From: Drosophila persimilis
Taxonomy: Eukaryota > Arthropoda > Insecta > Diptera > Drosophilidae
Assembly (NCBI RefSeq): GCF_003286085.1
Contig: NW_020825298.1
Location: 4,278,001-4,342,000, forward strand
Direction: 5' to 3'
Length of the DNA: 64,000 nucleotides
Shown here: positions 1-12,600 of the stretch, in pieces
Layout: each line of letters opens with the position of its first letter
How positions within the stretch are numbered: the stretch's first letter is position 1
Program-made: the position numbers and the translations under genes
The notes under the pieces: generated by a model
Told to the model about the DNA's origin: nothing
Databases searched by the model: none
What the model saw: the letters and a program-made list of their open reading frames with translations, nothing else

Positions 1-269
1 AAATAGACACGAATACCAGGACGTTGAAGATTTTTTTATGAAAGCATAGCAATCTTTAGGATCCCACATACCAAAACTCTTTCCGCAGTTTCTGTAATAT
101 TTTACTTCTGATAATGTTTGCCGGTCTTTTGATCGATCAAAATATTTTTACTGTACTGAGTTTTCCCTCAAATTCCCTGAATCATTGCTACATTGTCAAT
201 ATATTTCCGAAACATTAAAGATCTGTATTTACAAAAAGAAAATAACAAAAACTAAAAAAATCTTCAATC

Positions 270-511
270 ATGACCGAGGTGCAAAAGTTAAAGGATGATC
301 TGTCTCTGATCTACACAAAGAACGAGATGAAGCGAGTGACGGATATACTTGATATAGTCAACAAGATTCCATGCTGTCACTGCGGCCACAAGATTCGATT
401 GGCTTTGATTTCGCCGGTGGTGCACAAAATGTTCAATAAACGGAACGTTCTCATCGCAATTGGAGCTGTGCTGGGAGTGATACCCATCCTCACAGCGTAT
501 CTGACCAGAAG
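270..511 (+). CDS. Exon 1 of the small membrane protein gene
   Basis: This exon has 80 codons plus two bases. The start context is TCAATCATGACC. It carries nearly all recognisable sequence: the N-terminal helix, the CCHC cluster and the hydrophobic span. Without splicing, the frame runs on 28 more codons to the TGA at 594-596, so the ORF is long enough either way. Confidence 0.6.
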
Positions 512-1924
512 GTATAACCATAATCAATCCCATGGCAGTAGTGCTTGTGTGTCGTCATTTTTCTACACCCTGACGGATTGCGAAGTGGTCTTTTGAGTGG
601 CCCTGCGTTCCTGCTTTTATGTTGGCGTACATTTATTTTATATATGCATTCCGTTTGTCAGTTGGATAAATGTTTTAACATTTTATTAAATCGGTAAAAG
701 TTTTGTAGTTACGTTACCAACTTATTAACTGCAATTCTAATTTCCTTAGATTATTAAATTTTCCAAGGAATGCCATAGTTTCTATCAATAATTTACTCCC
801 ACGGCCATCTCTATTAAGCGGAGTACAAAACAAGAACCGTGGGTGTCCGTTCAAGAGGGCTTTCGCTATAAATAGAGGGAGTGGAAGGGCCGGGCATTCG
901 TTGGCAAGGGCGTGTCTGTCTGGCATTTATCGAAAACATTTCGTGTACAACTTTTTCCCTCGCCTCATGATTGGGCGCTGCCATAAATTATTCATAAACA
1001 TAAATGCCAGAAAGAGACCAAAACTGATGGGTAGATTGTGAGAGGGATAGAGAGAGCGAGGAAAGCAGAGGTCGATGGGGAGGTTGGGAGTTGGCAGTCA
1101 TCGACCCAACATTGAACATGGCCAACCAGTCTGATTGAGTTAGCAAGTAGAGCATGCAGTACAGTTTTCCCATATTCCTTGTCCGCTCTTGTCTCTTGCC
1201 CTACCCACCCCCACATATTGGCCAAGTTGTTAGGCTGGCTCAATATTGACACAAGTTAATTGAAGCCCAACGGCTGGCAAAAGTATCAATGGCAAATGGC
1301 GGACGCCTGGTCTCCGGGTTCAACGCTGAACTGAACAACCACGCAGGGCACTTTGGCTTGCTCACATTGTGACCCTCACCCACCCACCCATTCACCCATC
1401 CATTCTCAGGGTGGATGTACACACAATACCCACCCATTCTATGGGGTGGGGACGGGTGGCCTAATCCATCCGTGAAAAGTTTAGAGCGGGCACAGGCCGG
1501 CAGTCGATTGAGTCTCATACACATACATGTGGAGCGTGTCGATTTCATCACCTGCTGGGCCGGTCATCTCTTTGATAGCTTTAATGGATCCTGATTGCCC
1601 AGGACCCAGACGTTTTGTGAAGGCAATTTTAATTCAAATATAATTGGGTCTTCTAAAGGAGTTCACATATGGGGACCATGCTTTTGAAGAAAGGTTTGCC
1701 TTTTGATTGGGATGTTCTGGCACTTCTGTACACATATATTAGTGGGTAACGGCCAGAAGAAAAAATTTCTGAAAAAAGTAAATGGTATTTATACTGAAGA
1801 CGTTTCCCCATAACGGCTTGAATCTTGAATGTCTAATTTCTTTTCCGTTTCTTGTAGAATAATCTATACAATTTACTCTACAGCTATATCTCGATATCTA
1901 TCACAAATCAATATGATTGAATAA
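270..1924 (+). CDS. Small single-span membrane protein, unknown family (probably 2 exons)
   Basis: I do not recognise the family. The ATG at 270 opens a frame of 108 codons if unspliced, with a stop at 594-596. A better model splices the donor AAG|GTATAA (exon end 511) to a strong acceptor at 1856-1857, which has a CTAAT branch-like site and a long pyrimidine tract. The split Arg codon is kept and a short second exon (1858-1924, stop TAA 1922-1924) gives 102 residues. Seen in the protein: a charged helical N-terminus (about 1-32), a CCHC cysteine/histidine cluster at about 35-38, and a hydrophobic segment at about 60-78 that looks like one membrane span, followed by basic residues. AATAAA at 1920-1925 overlaps the stop codon and another lies at 1963-1968, which supports a gene end here. 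The gene is convergent with Wdr62. That it is coding is fairly likely; the exon 2 assignment is inference. Confidence 0.55.
685..690 (+). promoter_or_regulatory. ATTAAA variant poly(A) signal
   Basis: ATTAAA lies about 90 nt after the unspliced stop of the small membrane-protein ORF. It could serve a short, unspliced transcript as an alternative to the AATAAA sites at 1920 and 1963. Confidence 0.25.
867..899 (+). promoter_or_regulatory. TATA box plus initiator core promoter
   Basis: TATAAATAG begins at 867. An initiator-like GCATTC places +1 at about 896, 29 nt downstream. Both lie in the proposed intron of the small membrane-protein gene. No convincing ORF follows; the first ATG at 967 opens only 24 codons. 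It may drive a noncoding or alternative transcript that joins the acceptor at 1857. Confidence 0.4.
1858..1924 (+). CDS. Predicted exon 2 of the small membrane protein gene
   Basis: This short exon follows an excellent acceptor (TTTCTTGTAG). It adds one split Arg plus 21 residues, ending Asn-Met-Ile-Glu before TAA. The second possible frame is also open for about 20 codons, so frame alone does not prove the join. The intron would be 1346 nt. Confidence 0.4.
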
Positions 1925-1968
1925 ATAGGCATACATGTTATGTATATATTCTATTTTTTTCTAATAAA
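1920..1968 (+). promoter_or_regulatory. Pair of AATAAA poly(A) signals
   Basis: AATAAA occurs at 1920-1925 and 1963-1968 on the + strand, directly after the predicted last exon of the small membrane-protein gene. The AT- and T-rich tract downstream suits 3' end formation. Confidence 0.4.
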
Positions 1969-1989
1969 AAGTTATTCTTTTTTTTGGTT

Positions 1990-3330
1990 TTTCTTCTGGT
2001 AAACGTTGAATTATGTTTTATTATTATTCGATTTCAATGATCTTAAACGTAAAACAATACACGATTCTTGACAGTTAGTTGTATTAATCAAATGTGTACT
2101 TCGATATTATTTTTGGTGTTGGCCGCTACCCATCCTATGCTAAGATATATACACACGCTACGTGTCGATCCAGTAGCCATATGCTGGCTGCATATGGCCA
2201 GGTCTCTCCAGGGTTAAGGCTCCTTTCAAGCCCAATCGACTTGGTTGCTAAATCGAAAAGAAAATTTAGCATAAAGTCGAAATGGGCCAAAAGGTTTAGT
2301 GGTTAAGAAGAGAAAGGAAAAGAGAGAAGTAGGGGAGAGTTGGAGAAGAAGAAAAGCAATTTTTAATGTTTTCAAAAATTATGCATTATGTATTATTTTC
2401 GTTTTGAATTAGTTGGTGTTGATATTTTTTTTTTGTTTTGTTTGTTTTTAGTTTTTGTTTTTGAGTTTAGCAGATAGCATAATTAATCGTAAGTGTCGTT
2501 TTGTTCTAATTTAAGTTAAATTTAATACATTTCATTTAGTTGTAAATTATTGTAATGTAACTTTTAGGACTAATACAAGTTCGTATCGTATATATATGCA
2601 TATATTTATAGGTAGGGTTATAATTGTTGTAAATACAATCGAATAATTAACTATTACAGCATAATTACAGAACAAAGTGCTGGGAAATCGTTCAATGGAA
2701 ATCTTGCTTAAATGTTTTCAATCCGAATAAAGCATCGACTCGGATCGGAGTAGATAGTTCATTCACATAAGCATTACTCTGATAATCGTGTGGCATAAGT
2801 ATAATGTTGGAGTAGGCAATACAATATATAGTATATATATATATATGGATAATTGAAATTTTGGAATATTAAAATTTGACACAAAATTCTCTTCCGTCAT
2901 CTCATACGAGTACCTGCATAATAGTGTTCTGGTCTTGTACATTTTGACTAAGCCCCACAAAAAACACAATATCGAAAGGTAACAACAGAACAAAGATTGG
3001 AATACAAATACAAATAGAAAATCATATACAAAGAAGGCATAATGTAAGCGCACTTTACAACAATTAGTACATTCGATATATCATCACGATCATCATCATT
3101 CGCCGGTCCATATCATTCTCGCCTTAAACTCAAATAACACTTAACACATACGAAAAACACTGCTTATTAAACTTAACATTTATAGAATTGAATTCAAAGC
3201 TAAACGGACTTTTATTGCCATATAAATTAGTGTTTAAAATTGAAATGCACTCGGGCACAAAATGAAACAGAATTCTTATCAACGGATCTAATAACTAAGC
3301 AAAAGATTACATTAATTAATTGTTATTAAT
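1990..3330. other. Convergent intergenic spacer and Wdr62 3' untranslated region
   Basis: This AT-rich stretch lies between the 3' ends of two convergent genes. I see no coding exon. It has a T-rich run near 2427-2460 and a further + strand AATAAA at 2726-2731. The distal part near 3330 probably belongs to the Wdr62 3' UTR. Confidence 0.5.
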
Positions 3331-3337
3331 TTTTATT
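3211..3337 (-). promoter_or_regulatory. Candidate Wdr62 poly(A) signals
   Basis: Reading on the minus strand, AATAAA occurs at 3337-3332, about 175 nt after the stop codon, and again at 3216-3211. Either could end the Wdr62 mRNA. I cannot choose between them or exclude a more distal site. Confidence 0.35.
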
Positions 3338-3511
3338 AATTACAAATTAGTTGCTTGGTTGGTTTGTGTCTGTTGTGTGTGTTGGTTGGTTGTTTGTTTG
3401 TTTGCCTTCTGCCAGAGTGTTTAGTTAAATAAATATCCTTTTAGTTAGTTGTATCTCCTGCGCAGTTTTTTTGGGCACTGCCTTCGATTAGTCTAGCCTA
3501 AGCTCTACACA

Positions 3512-3689
3512 CTAGGAGTTATTCTCACAGTCATCGGGTTTGTGCTTCGTGCGTAAATTGCTCAATAGATCGGCACAGTTATTGACCATCATCAGATAGT
3601 CTCCATTCTCAGCTGTCAGCTGCTCATAATTGGTTCCCCCACCAACTCCCAATCCCACTCCTCCCCCATTATTTGTCTTTTCCGTTTGT
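3512..3689 (-). CDS. Wdr62: Wdr62 last coding exon (stop)
   Basis: The acceptor is TTTTAG|ACAAAC. One base completes an Arg codon, then 58 codons run to TAG at 3514-3512. The exon holds a Gly-rich stretch, then a conserved-looking tail (YEQLTAENGDYLMMVNN) and an acidic Asp-Asp-Cys-Glu end. Confidence 0.9.
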
Positions 3690-6600
3690 CTAAAAGGAAG
3701 AGAAAACCATAACTTATATTATCTACTTATATATGATTCATTTTTATTGATAACTGTACCTATTTGTGGGAATGCTGCTGAGCATATTCCTGGACATGAT
3801 CAATGCATTCTCCAGTTCCTTCAGCAGCAGAGTGTTCTTCAAGTTGGCATGCAGCTGCATGGCTGCCTGCGTTGTCGTATAAAGTTTATTGATCACATTG
3901 TGGACCTGGGCCTCAGCTAAAAGAGAAAAAATATCTTTGTTATATCATATCTCATATTTAAATGAAAATTTACTTACGATCTGCTCCTTCATAATCTTCT
4001 GCAGTCGCCACTCCACTTCTTTGCTTGTTGGCATTGGCGACGGGACTGCTGTTGTTGATCAGTTTGCTCTTGTGATCAAAGGCCAAGTTACGCGGTCGTG
4101 GCGGCACTATTGGCTTGTTGTTGACGGTGCTATTGGGCGTCTCCTCGGAGCTGGAATCATCCTGCATGGGTGTGGCTGAAAGGATTATTGTGTATGTTTA
4201 GTGTATTGTATTTGCTTGTAAATAAATTAAAATTTTCTGTATTCCTTAAACAAGTAAGGAAAAATAATTAAGAACATTTAATGTGCCCTTCATCATAATG
4301 CTTGCTCAAACCGAGTACTCTCTACATTTACCTCTAACGTACATACACCTGTAGATGAATTTATCTTTAAATTAACATCATTTTAATTATATCTCTACTC
4401 TTAATGTAAGTTCTAAAATTAAAATGCCGCGAATTTCAAACATTGTACCGTTTGAACAAGCCACTAATTTCTTTACAAATTATAGATTTAAGCAAGAAAT
4501 TATAGGTTTTCTTTCCAACACACTTGTGGTACTACTGGATAGTTCTACCGTAGTTCATTAAGGTACCAGTAGTCAAAAAAGTAGTTACAAAACATTGAAT
4601 ATTTTATAGTATTCATACTGTTTTCGTTTCCTACTTAAATCTTCCTCTCCTTCCTCTACTTAAATTTTGATACATTTATTGCTTTTGTACACAACTGTAC
4701 TAACCACTGCTAAAGTTTGGCGTCTTGCGACGATTGTTGTTGACATTGTTGATCTTGTTGCTATACTGTCGACTGGCAGCTGAAAAACGAAAGAATATAT
4801 ATATTAGATTTCTTTGCATATCTTTTGGGTGTATCTCACGACTTACCAATGGGTCCATTGCTGCGTCCCTGGCCATTGCTGGTACTGCGCAACCGATTGC
4901 TGTCTTCGGGCTCCGAGTCGCTCTGTAAAGTTAAAACCAAATCACAATTGTTATGATATTTTAATGCGTTATTCTCGTTACTTACACCCTGATTGAGGAC
5001 ATTCATGGAGTTACTAGAGGCACCCAGTCCAGTCTTTCCCTGCAGACTGTTGCGTTTGCTGGCCGATCTGTTTACATTGCCATTGCGATGCTGGACTTGA
5101 GGCTTTTGCGGTGTTCCATTCGATTTGCTTGCTGTTATATGGAAAGAAGGGGAAAATATCACAGATTAGATCGTGTTGGGGTACTTTTGCTATTATTTCG
5201 AGGCTTCTTACGCTTGCCAAAGTTGCCCATGTGCAGGTCACTCAGCGAGCAGGCACGGCGTATGGATGACTCCTCGATGGGCATGGGATTGAGCGTTTTG
5301 GGATTACCTGCAAAATGGGTTGTAGACAAGCGATTAGTGGTTGGATCACACATGCTTGGGGTGTTATCTGCCAGTGCTCAGTCATCGAATGGCGAATGGG
5401 TTGGTGGGTCAAAAAAGAACACAAAAACTAAGTATAAACGGGTGCAAAAAGAGGGGTGGGCGCACAATATGAAAGTGGTGGGTGGGGTGGAAACTCAAGA
5501 GGAGATTCTATGGTACACAACAACCAAGACGGAATGGGGCTCAAACCTTGCTCCGTCATAAAAACACCATCCGAGGCATGATCATCATCATCCGCATCAT
5601 CCTCATCATTGATATCCATGGGGTTGTTGCCTGGTTCATCATCTGCAATGACCTCTTTGGCCAGTTCCACTTCATTGCCACCTAAATGGTAGGCAAAATC
5701 CGCACTCTCCAGGACATCCGGCAGGCTGCAGTTCCTTCGCATATTCCTCGCATAGGCACACAAATCGGCATCTCTCGAGGCCTGATCCTCGACCAGATCC
5801 TCATCGGGTGGCTCCCCCCGGGCCAGCATATCGAAATTCATGGTGAGGCTCTTCACGTAGCCCTTCTCCTTGGAATTGCAGTTGAAGGGACGCAACCGCG
5901 ACTCGGTGGCCAGGCGTATCTGCTCCATTTTGCGCTCCTCCATGGCTATGAGCTTCTCGATAATGTCAATCTTTTTGGCTATATTCTGGCACTGATGGCT
6001 GGTGGAGTTGCCGCCGCCACTCTCGCCGCTTCTCTCCGCATTGTCCATGTTCTTTCGATACTTTTCACGCTCCTGCTGGATCTCATCTACAACGGCCTGC
6101 AGTTGCGGCTTCGTATAGAGCTTGAGGCTCTGCATATGCTCGAGATTCTCGGGTGCGTTCCCATTCTCCGCAAAGTACATCTCAAAGCTACGTTCTCCAT
6201 AATCACTGGGCAGGCTTCCCACCTCCAATTCGGGCACATCCTCATCTTCATGGTTGTTCTTTGCGTTCCGCTTGGCACTGGGCGTGTACTTGATCTGTGA
6301 GACCGTGTTGAAGCGCACACTGATCTTGGGCCTGCCCATCCGCTGCTTCATGCTAGTGGCCCGCCGGCTGCTCTCGCTCGTATCGAAGCGTGAGACCTTT
6401 TTCAGACAGCTCTGTGTCCCAGCCAGGGCTCCACTGCTCACCGAACTCCTCATGGCCGGTCGCCTTTGCTGATGCTCTCGCTGCTTCTCCCGCTCAAACT
6501 TCTGCAAATTATGCTCGAACTGCTGCACCACACTGGCCGTCCTGGACTGTGATTTCTTCTTCTGTGCCTGCTGCTGCTTCTCCAAGCAGGTCAATGTGCT

Positions 6601-9600
6601 CATCAGATTCTGTGGCTTAGCAGGCACCGGTGGCTTGGGCTTCAAGGGTTTCCGTACGAACAGAGGCTCCCTGGTCTGCATGGGATTCGAGTTGCGCTGC
6701 TGCCGCTGCTGGGCAAAGTCTGTGCTTAGGGATTTGTTCACACCGGAGTTGTACTGCTTGTTCTTGGAGCGCATTGTGGGTATGTTATCCATTGTCCCTG
6801 GACCCTGGGCTATCCGGGGATACGTCTTTGAGTTGGGCAGCGGCTTCAGGGGCTCCAGATTGTAGCCCGTCACATCGAAGCTGTCGTAGGTAGCCGATGT
6901 CGTTGTGGTTCTGGCCGCTGCCGCCTGCCTCATGTAGTAATCAAAGCTGCCATAGGCATTGGGACTGTTCCCGTACGACTTGGACACGGGTCCGTGGATG
7001 ATGAAATTCCGGATGCCCGCATGGCGCTGCATAGCCGCTGCCTGCAGGGGACGCTGCTCGAGCAGTGCCTGCTCCAGCGGGGCACTCTTGCAGTCGCTCT
7101 CGTCCGAGAGGACACTCTCCAGGCTGTTGCAGTAGCTGCCGCCATCGGACAGGAGTGACTCTTGGCTGTGCTCGTGCGGCATCTGGCCAGAGCTGCTGAG
7201 GAAAAAGCTGGCACTGGAGTGGCGCTGCGTCTCCAGGAAGCGGGCCTCCTCCAGGCGCTGTTCGCGGGCCGCAAACTGCTCCGGCTGCAGGATGTCCGAG
7301 AGGGAGACCTTCCGCTCGCACTGGTAGATCTCCCGATACACATAGGTACACTGCGTGCGGGTGGGTGTGGACTCCCCCGTGGAGCCGAGCCCCCGCAGGT
7401 TGGCCGGCATCGAGTAGGAGGCGGGCAGGCCCCCGCCTCCGCCCATTGGCATCTCATCCAGATCCCCGTACTTTCGCGTGATCTCATCGATCATCTTCTC
7501 GGTATCCGCATGGATCATGTCCAGTATTGTCCGAGCATCATCTGCGTACACCGAATGTCGCTTGGGCTCTGCTGTCATCATTCCACCGCGCTCTGATTCT
7601 GCAGACCACTCCACCTCCTCGTGGACGGGCGACACGGGACACGATTTGTAGTGCTTCAGGATGCTGGGCGTGCGTCTATTGTTTCCTGCCGGATTCCGCT
7701 TTACACCCTGCCGTGCAGGCGCTGTCTGAGTCTGCATTCGCATCGTATGGGCAGATCCGCCGCCACCGAAGGGCACTCCCGGGGGCGGATGAATCTGATG
7801 CACTCCCACATGGTGGGGATACGGCGGATAGTGCTGTTGCACTTGTCGCATGGTCTGGAAATTCTGCTGCAACTTGGATTTGGGTGCCGCACAGTTGAAG
7901 AATTGCTGAGAGGCTCCAGCATGCGATTTGTGTTGGAAAGACTGTTGTTCAGATCTTTGAGGTTGTGGTTGTTGTTGAATATTTCTGGGTGGTGGTGTGG
8001 CATTTGTTGGTGAATCGGAGGAGCTAATATACTGCGAAGTTTCATGGGAAGCAACTAATTGGGTTAGTCAACGTTTATATAGTTTTTAAGGCAGGAATTT
8101 GGTTTAATATTTCAACAATTTTTACCACATTGGGAGAGCAATATTTAAATAGATATAGTTAGAGAAAGAGAAGGAGAGATCAAACAACGGGAGAGAGTCA
8201 ATTGGTTACAATTTGCCATCTACATTCCAACAACAGGTTTTCGGGGCTTAGATCTTCAAAAATCAATTCTGTTTCCAACTTTTGGGGTTCCCTAATCCCT
8301 TACCTGGCTTTGTATAACGTCCTGGAGTACCACCCGCTGTCCTTGAACCATCCAAATTTCCAGCCAGACTCAGATCCGATATGCTATGGCTACCCCTCAG
8401 GGGTCTATGGCCGACCTGTTTATGTGGAATGATATTAAGGGAAGGGTATTAAATAATTATGCGAAGTCTAGGTAGGTTTTGTTAGTTTTCATTAATTATT
8501 AAAAAATATACAATAAAACATTTAACACATGTTTTCAGTACTTTTCCTTAAGTTGTTAGTGAAGCGCTCATTTTGATTTTTTGAGTGGTTTTCTGGCTGG
8601 TTTTGCCAGCTCTTTTCCCCCGTTTCGAGTGGAGTGAGTGAGTGGTTTGGGTGGTTTAAGGCCACGCTGGCGACCCGGCTTATCTGACTAAGCAACTTTC
8701 TCAGTTGTTGTTATTTCTTGTTCGGTTATTTTTAGACGCAGCAACTATTTGAATGGATAGATGGTCTTTTGTGGGCTCTCTCTCGAGATTGGTGTTATTT
8801 TTGGGAAACTTTCAACAAGCATCGGTGGTTCAGTGGTAGAATGCTCGCCTGCCACGCGGGCGGCCCGGGTTCGATTCCCGGCCGATGCAAAAGTAATTTT
8901 TTGTTTGTTTCTCCTTTTTCATTGTCTTTTTAGTTGAAGAATTAAATAGATGCATCTATTAATTATTATTTTGTTAGCGAGGTAGTTCCGAATATTTAGT
9001 AATTAAGTATTTAAGCTTCAGATTAATTGAGATTATTCTTGCTTCTATTCGTTCTAATTGTCTGTTTTTGTCAATTCTAATAAGGCTTTCAGTTGTAGAT
9101 GTATGGTAATTATGATTTAATTTTAAGGAATATTTTCCTTAGCTTATCAACGAGGTTCGAGTCGAGCAACGTGTGTTGCGTGTATTTCGTTTTTGCATTC
9201 TCGGTCTCGTTATAGCAGCCGCCCATTCTCGGTACAATATATCGAACCCAAATAAAGCACAATTTACAAATGGTATAAAGCAGCTCAAGAGAAACAGCTA
9301 TGTTTTAAAGAGTATTGAAGAAGTATGAGAATTTCCCTTTCTTTCCTCCATTAATGTCATGTTGGCTGTTGATTTGGTTAGTCTTTAAGCGTTTGTGAGA
9401 GTGTCAAAGTGTTGCAGAAGCATCATTAGGTAGCGCAGAACACAGGGTTTTGTCGCTACAACGAACTCATTTCGGGGCTCACCTCGGCTATAGCATTTAA
9501 CTTTTTGATGCCATTTTTGCGGGTACCCTAAACACACATAGATTCGGCGGAGAAAGGGTTGTGTTTTTTGGGTGGGGGGATTTGTGTAGATTTTTGGGAG

Positions 9601-12600
9601 ACAGGAGACAGACACCAAAAACAAAAGATGGGCAACACATAAAAAATAAAAGAGTAAACGGAAAAAAACAGATACATAAATTAAATAGGAAATAAAAAAG
9701 ACCCATGGAGCACGATAATAAAACACAGATACAAATACAGATGCCGAAGGCACACCCTGAGAGGGGACTCACATTCTCCAGCTGCTGTTTGACCTTGTTG
9801 ATGACCTGCAGCAGCTCCTCCTTCTTGGTGCTAGTATATGACTTGGTGATGGTGGGCGGTGCCGAGACACCCCCCTTGCTGGACTCCGTATTGTGCTTGG
9901 CACTGATGCTGCGACGACCTGCAGAGAGAAATCGAATTCAAAATGAGAAATGAGAAATGGACTCCACGGGAGCCGGGAGGCTTTCGCTAGACAGCGACGC
10001 TTACTGGTTGTGCCACGCTCCAGGGGCGCCGTCATTCCGGGTCCCTCGGGCAGGGCTGCATGAAGGAAGCTATTGCTGCTCTGCGGCAGATTCTCATTGC
10101 TGCCACCCAAAGTGGAGGCCAGCGAACGTTCCGCATTCTCGGCACTCGGCGTGGAGCCCTCGTCCTCGGTGTCCGATGTCCCAGTGCCCGTGCCCGTGCT
10201 GGCGGTATGGGAACTGCCATTGCCACTGGCCGTCGGCAGCTGCAGGCCGGACTTTTCAAACTTCTGTCGCCGCACCGACTTCCGCAGCTCGTCCTCGTTC
10301 ATGGCCGTCACTTTGAAGTCACTTTATTGGGGGCAAAAAAATCCATTAAATTTGGGTTTTAATTCGGAAAGAATCGATAGACTTACGTGGGTGTACTGGG
10401 CGCCAGATTATTGTAGAACATTCCATGGTCGGAGCTGGTTCTTTCGCCATCGGAAATGTCCTCCACATCGCCATCGTGATCGTGGGTGTGCGGCGTATCG
10501 AAGCGCAGACCGGGCTTCCGTTTGTCGGGCAGCTGCAGCCGCTGCTGGCCGACGCCGACAGCTGCCATGGCACCATTGCTGTTGTTGGCCGCCGCCAGGG
10601 AGGAGGAGGATGACACGGAGACGGTCACGGTGCCATTGTTGCTGCTGCCAATGAACTTGAGCTCGCCGCGGCGCGTCTCCATGCCCGAATCGATGGACGA
10701 GTCCTCGCTGAGATATGTCTGATTGTACATGATGTCCTTGGACGAGGCACTGTTGTAGTCCGACGTCTGCACATTCACACCGCTATGGCCGCCCACGGAG
10801 GAGACTGTGCCCAAGGGGCTCTCCGAATTGGAGCGCAGATCATCTGCCTCCAGCTGACTGCTACGCTGCGCCCAGCGTCCGCGCGCCCTGGGCGCCATCA
10901 TTCCTAATTGCTGGCTGGGCGAGGAGCTGAGATTGCCCATCGAGGAGGCCGCATGCATGGCTGGAATGGACGACGATCCTCCCTGGGCACTGGGTGTGGG
11001 TATGGACAGGGCACCGCTATCGGAGTCGCCGCCCGCCGCCGCCTTTCGCATGGCCCACTGCGGCAGCTGTCCCACATCCGACAGCCGGTCGGCCACTGCG
11101 AATTTCGGCACCATTTGCGGCTGTTCTATTTCGCTGGTGGGCGACTCCAGCACAATGCCCTCTGGCGGGGATATGGGCGCCAGGGGACGCGGCAACGGGC
11201 CATGACCAGAACGTAGACGCTGCTGTGACATTCTGGCCTGCATGGTCACAATCATGTCATGTGGGACTTGCCAAATGAAGATGCAGCCGTCGCCGCTGGC
11301 CGAAATCAAATGCCGGCAATCGTTGGTGAACTTCAACCCCGTGACCAGCTCACTGTGACCGTACATGCGCGCCATGCACTCACTCGAGTAGTAGTCGTAG
11401 ACGGCCAGGGTTTTGTCCGTGCAGGAGGTGGCCACATAGATCCCACTGGGATCGAGGCTGAGTTTGATGAGGCTGCCCTCATCCGAATGGGAGCCCTTGA
11501 AGGTCTTTGTTTGCTTGGCATTCTGGGTGCCATACACGCGGACATTGCGATCCTGGCAGGCGGTGAGGATATGTTTGGAATTCGAGTCCACCTCCATGTC
11601 GTAGAGCGTGGTCTTGCCCGAGGTATTGGTGCCCCGCATAAAGATGTTGCCCTGGAAAAAAGAATATCCACAATAAGTAATCCGATTCAAAGAGGGTATG
11701 TCTCCCACGACTCACCTGAAAGCTTCGGAACATTATGGATTTATCCGCACCACAGCTTATCATCTGGAAGTTCAGTCCAGCGCCCACAAACTTGATCGAT
11801 GTGATTGAGGAGCTGTGATCGTCGAGCGTCTGCAGCAGCAGATAGTCCTGGGCCACATCGAAGACATGTATGAGACGATCGCGACTGGCACTTGCCAGCA
11901 GCTTGCGTTCGATCTTATCGTTGGAGTACTCCAGACACAGCACCTCCGACTCGTGCGCCTCGATGGTGGTCATCAGCTTGAGATTGACCAGGTTGTAGAC
12001 CCGTATGTTGCCGCACCGGTCGCCGCTGGCCAGATGCCGCAGCTCGGGGCTGATCTTGATGCAGCGCACACCGTTGCGGCCGTCGTAGGAGGAGCTGCCC
12101 GTCTTGTCGGACATCGAGGCGCAGCCCTGGTCCTTGATAAACTGCAGCTCCTCGTCGCTGTAGACGATCTTCAGCAGGTCCTTGGAGTAGATGTTCTTGC
12201 GATAGATCTCATTGTTGGCACATCCGTCCAGGCCCCAGACGCGTATCGTATCGTCCGAGGAGCAGGTCACAAAGCAATCCTCCGGCAGCGTCTGCGATGG
12301 CTCTCGCTCCAGATTATATGGCACTGTCTCCACGCCCCAAATGCACGTGGAGTGATACAGGAACGAGTGCGACTTGCCCACCCGCGTGATATCGCGCAGA
12401 TCCCAAATGTACAGCGAATGATCGTTGTAGACGCAGCTCACCTTCGATCGCTGCTCATCGAACACCATGGCAATGCAATCGGGAAACTTGGCCTGCTGCG
12501 GCACCGACATGATGTGATTGATCTGTATGCCCTGGGCCACATCCACGCCCAGATAATGGGTCCGGGGCAGCGTGGTCACGTACTCCAACGTGGCCGCATT

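Noticed and set aside
6930-7487. 185-codon minus-strand ORF in another frame
   Set aside because: It is a shadow of the large Wdr62 exon in a shifted frame, rich in Arg and Ser from GC-rich codons.
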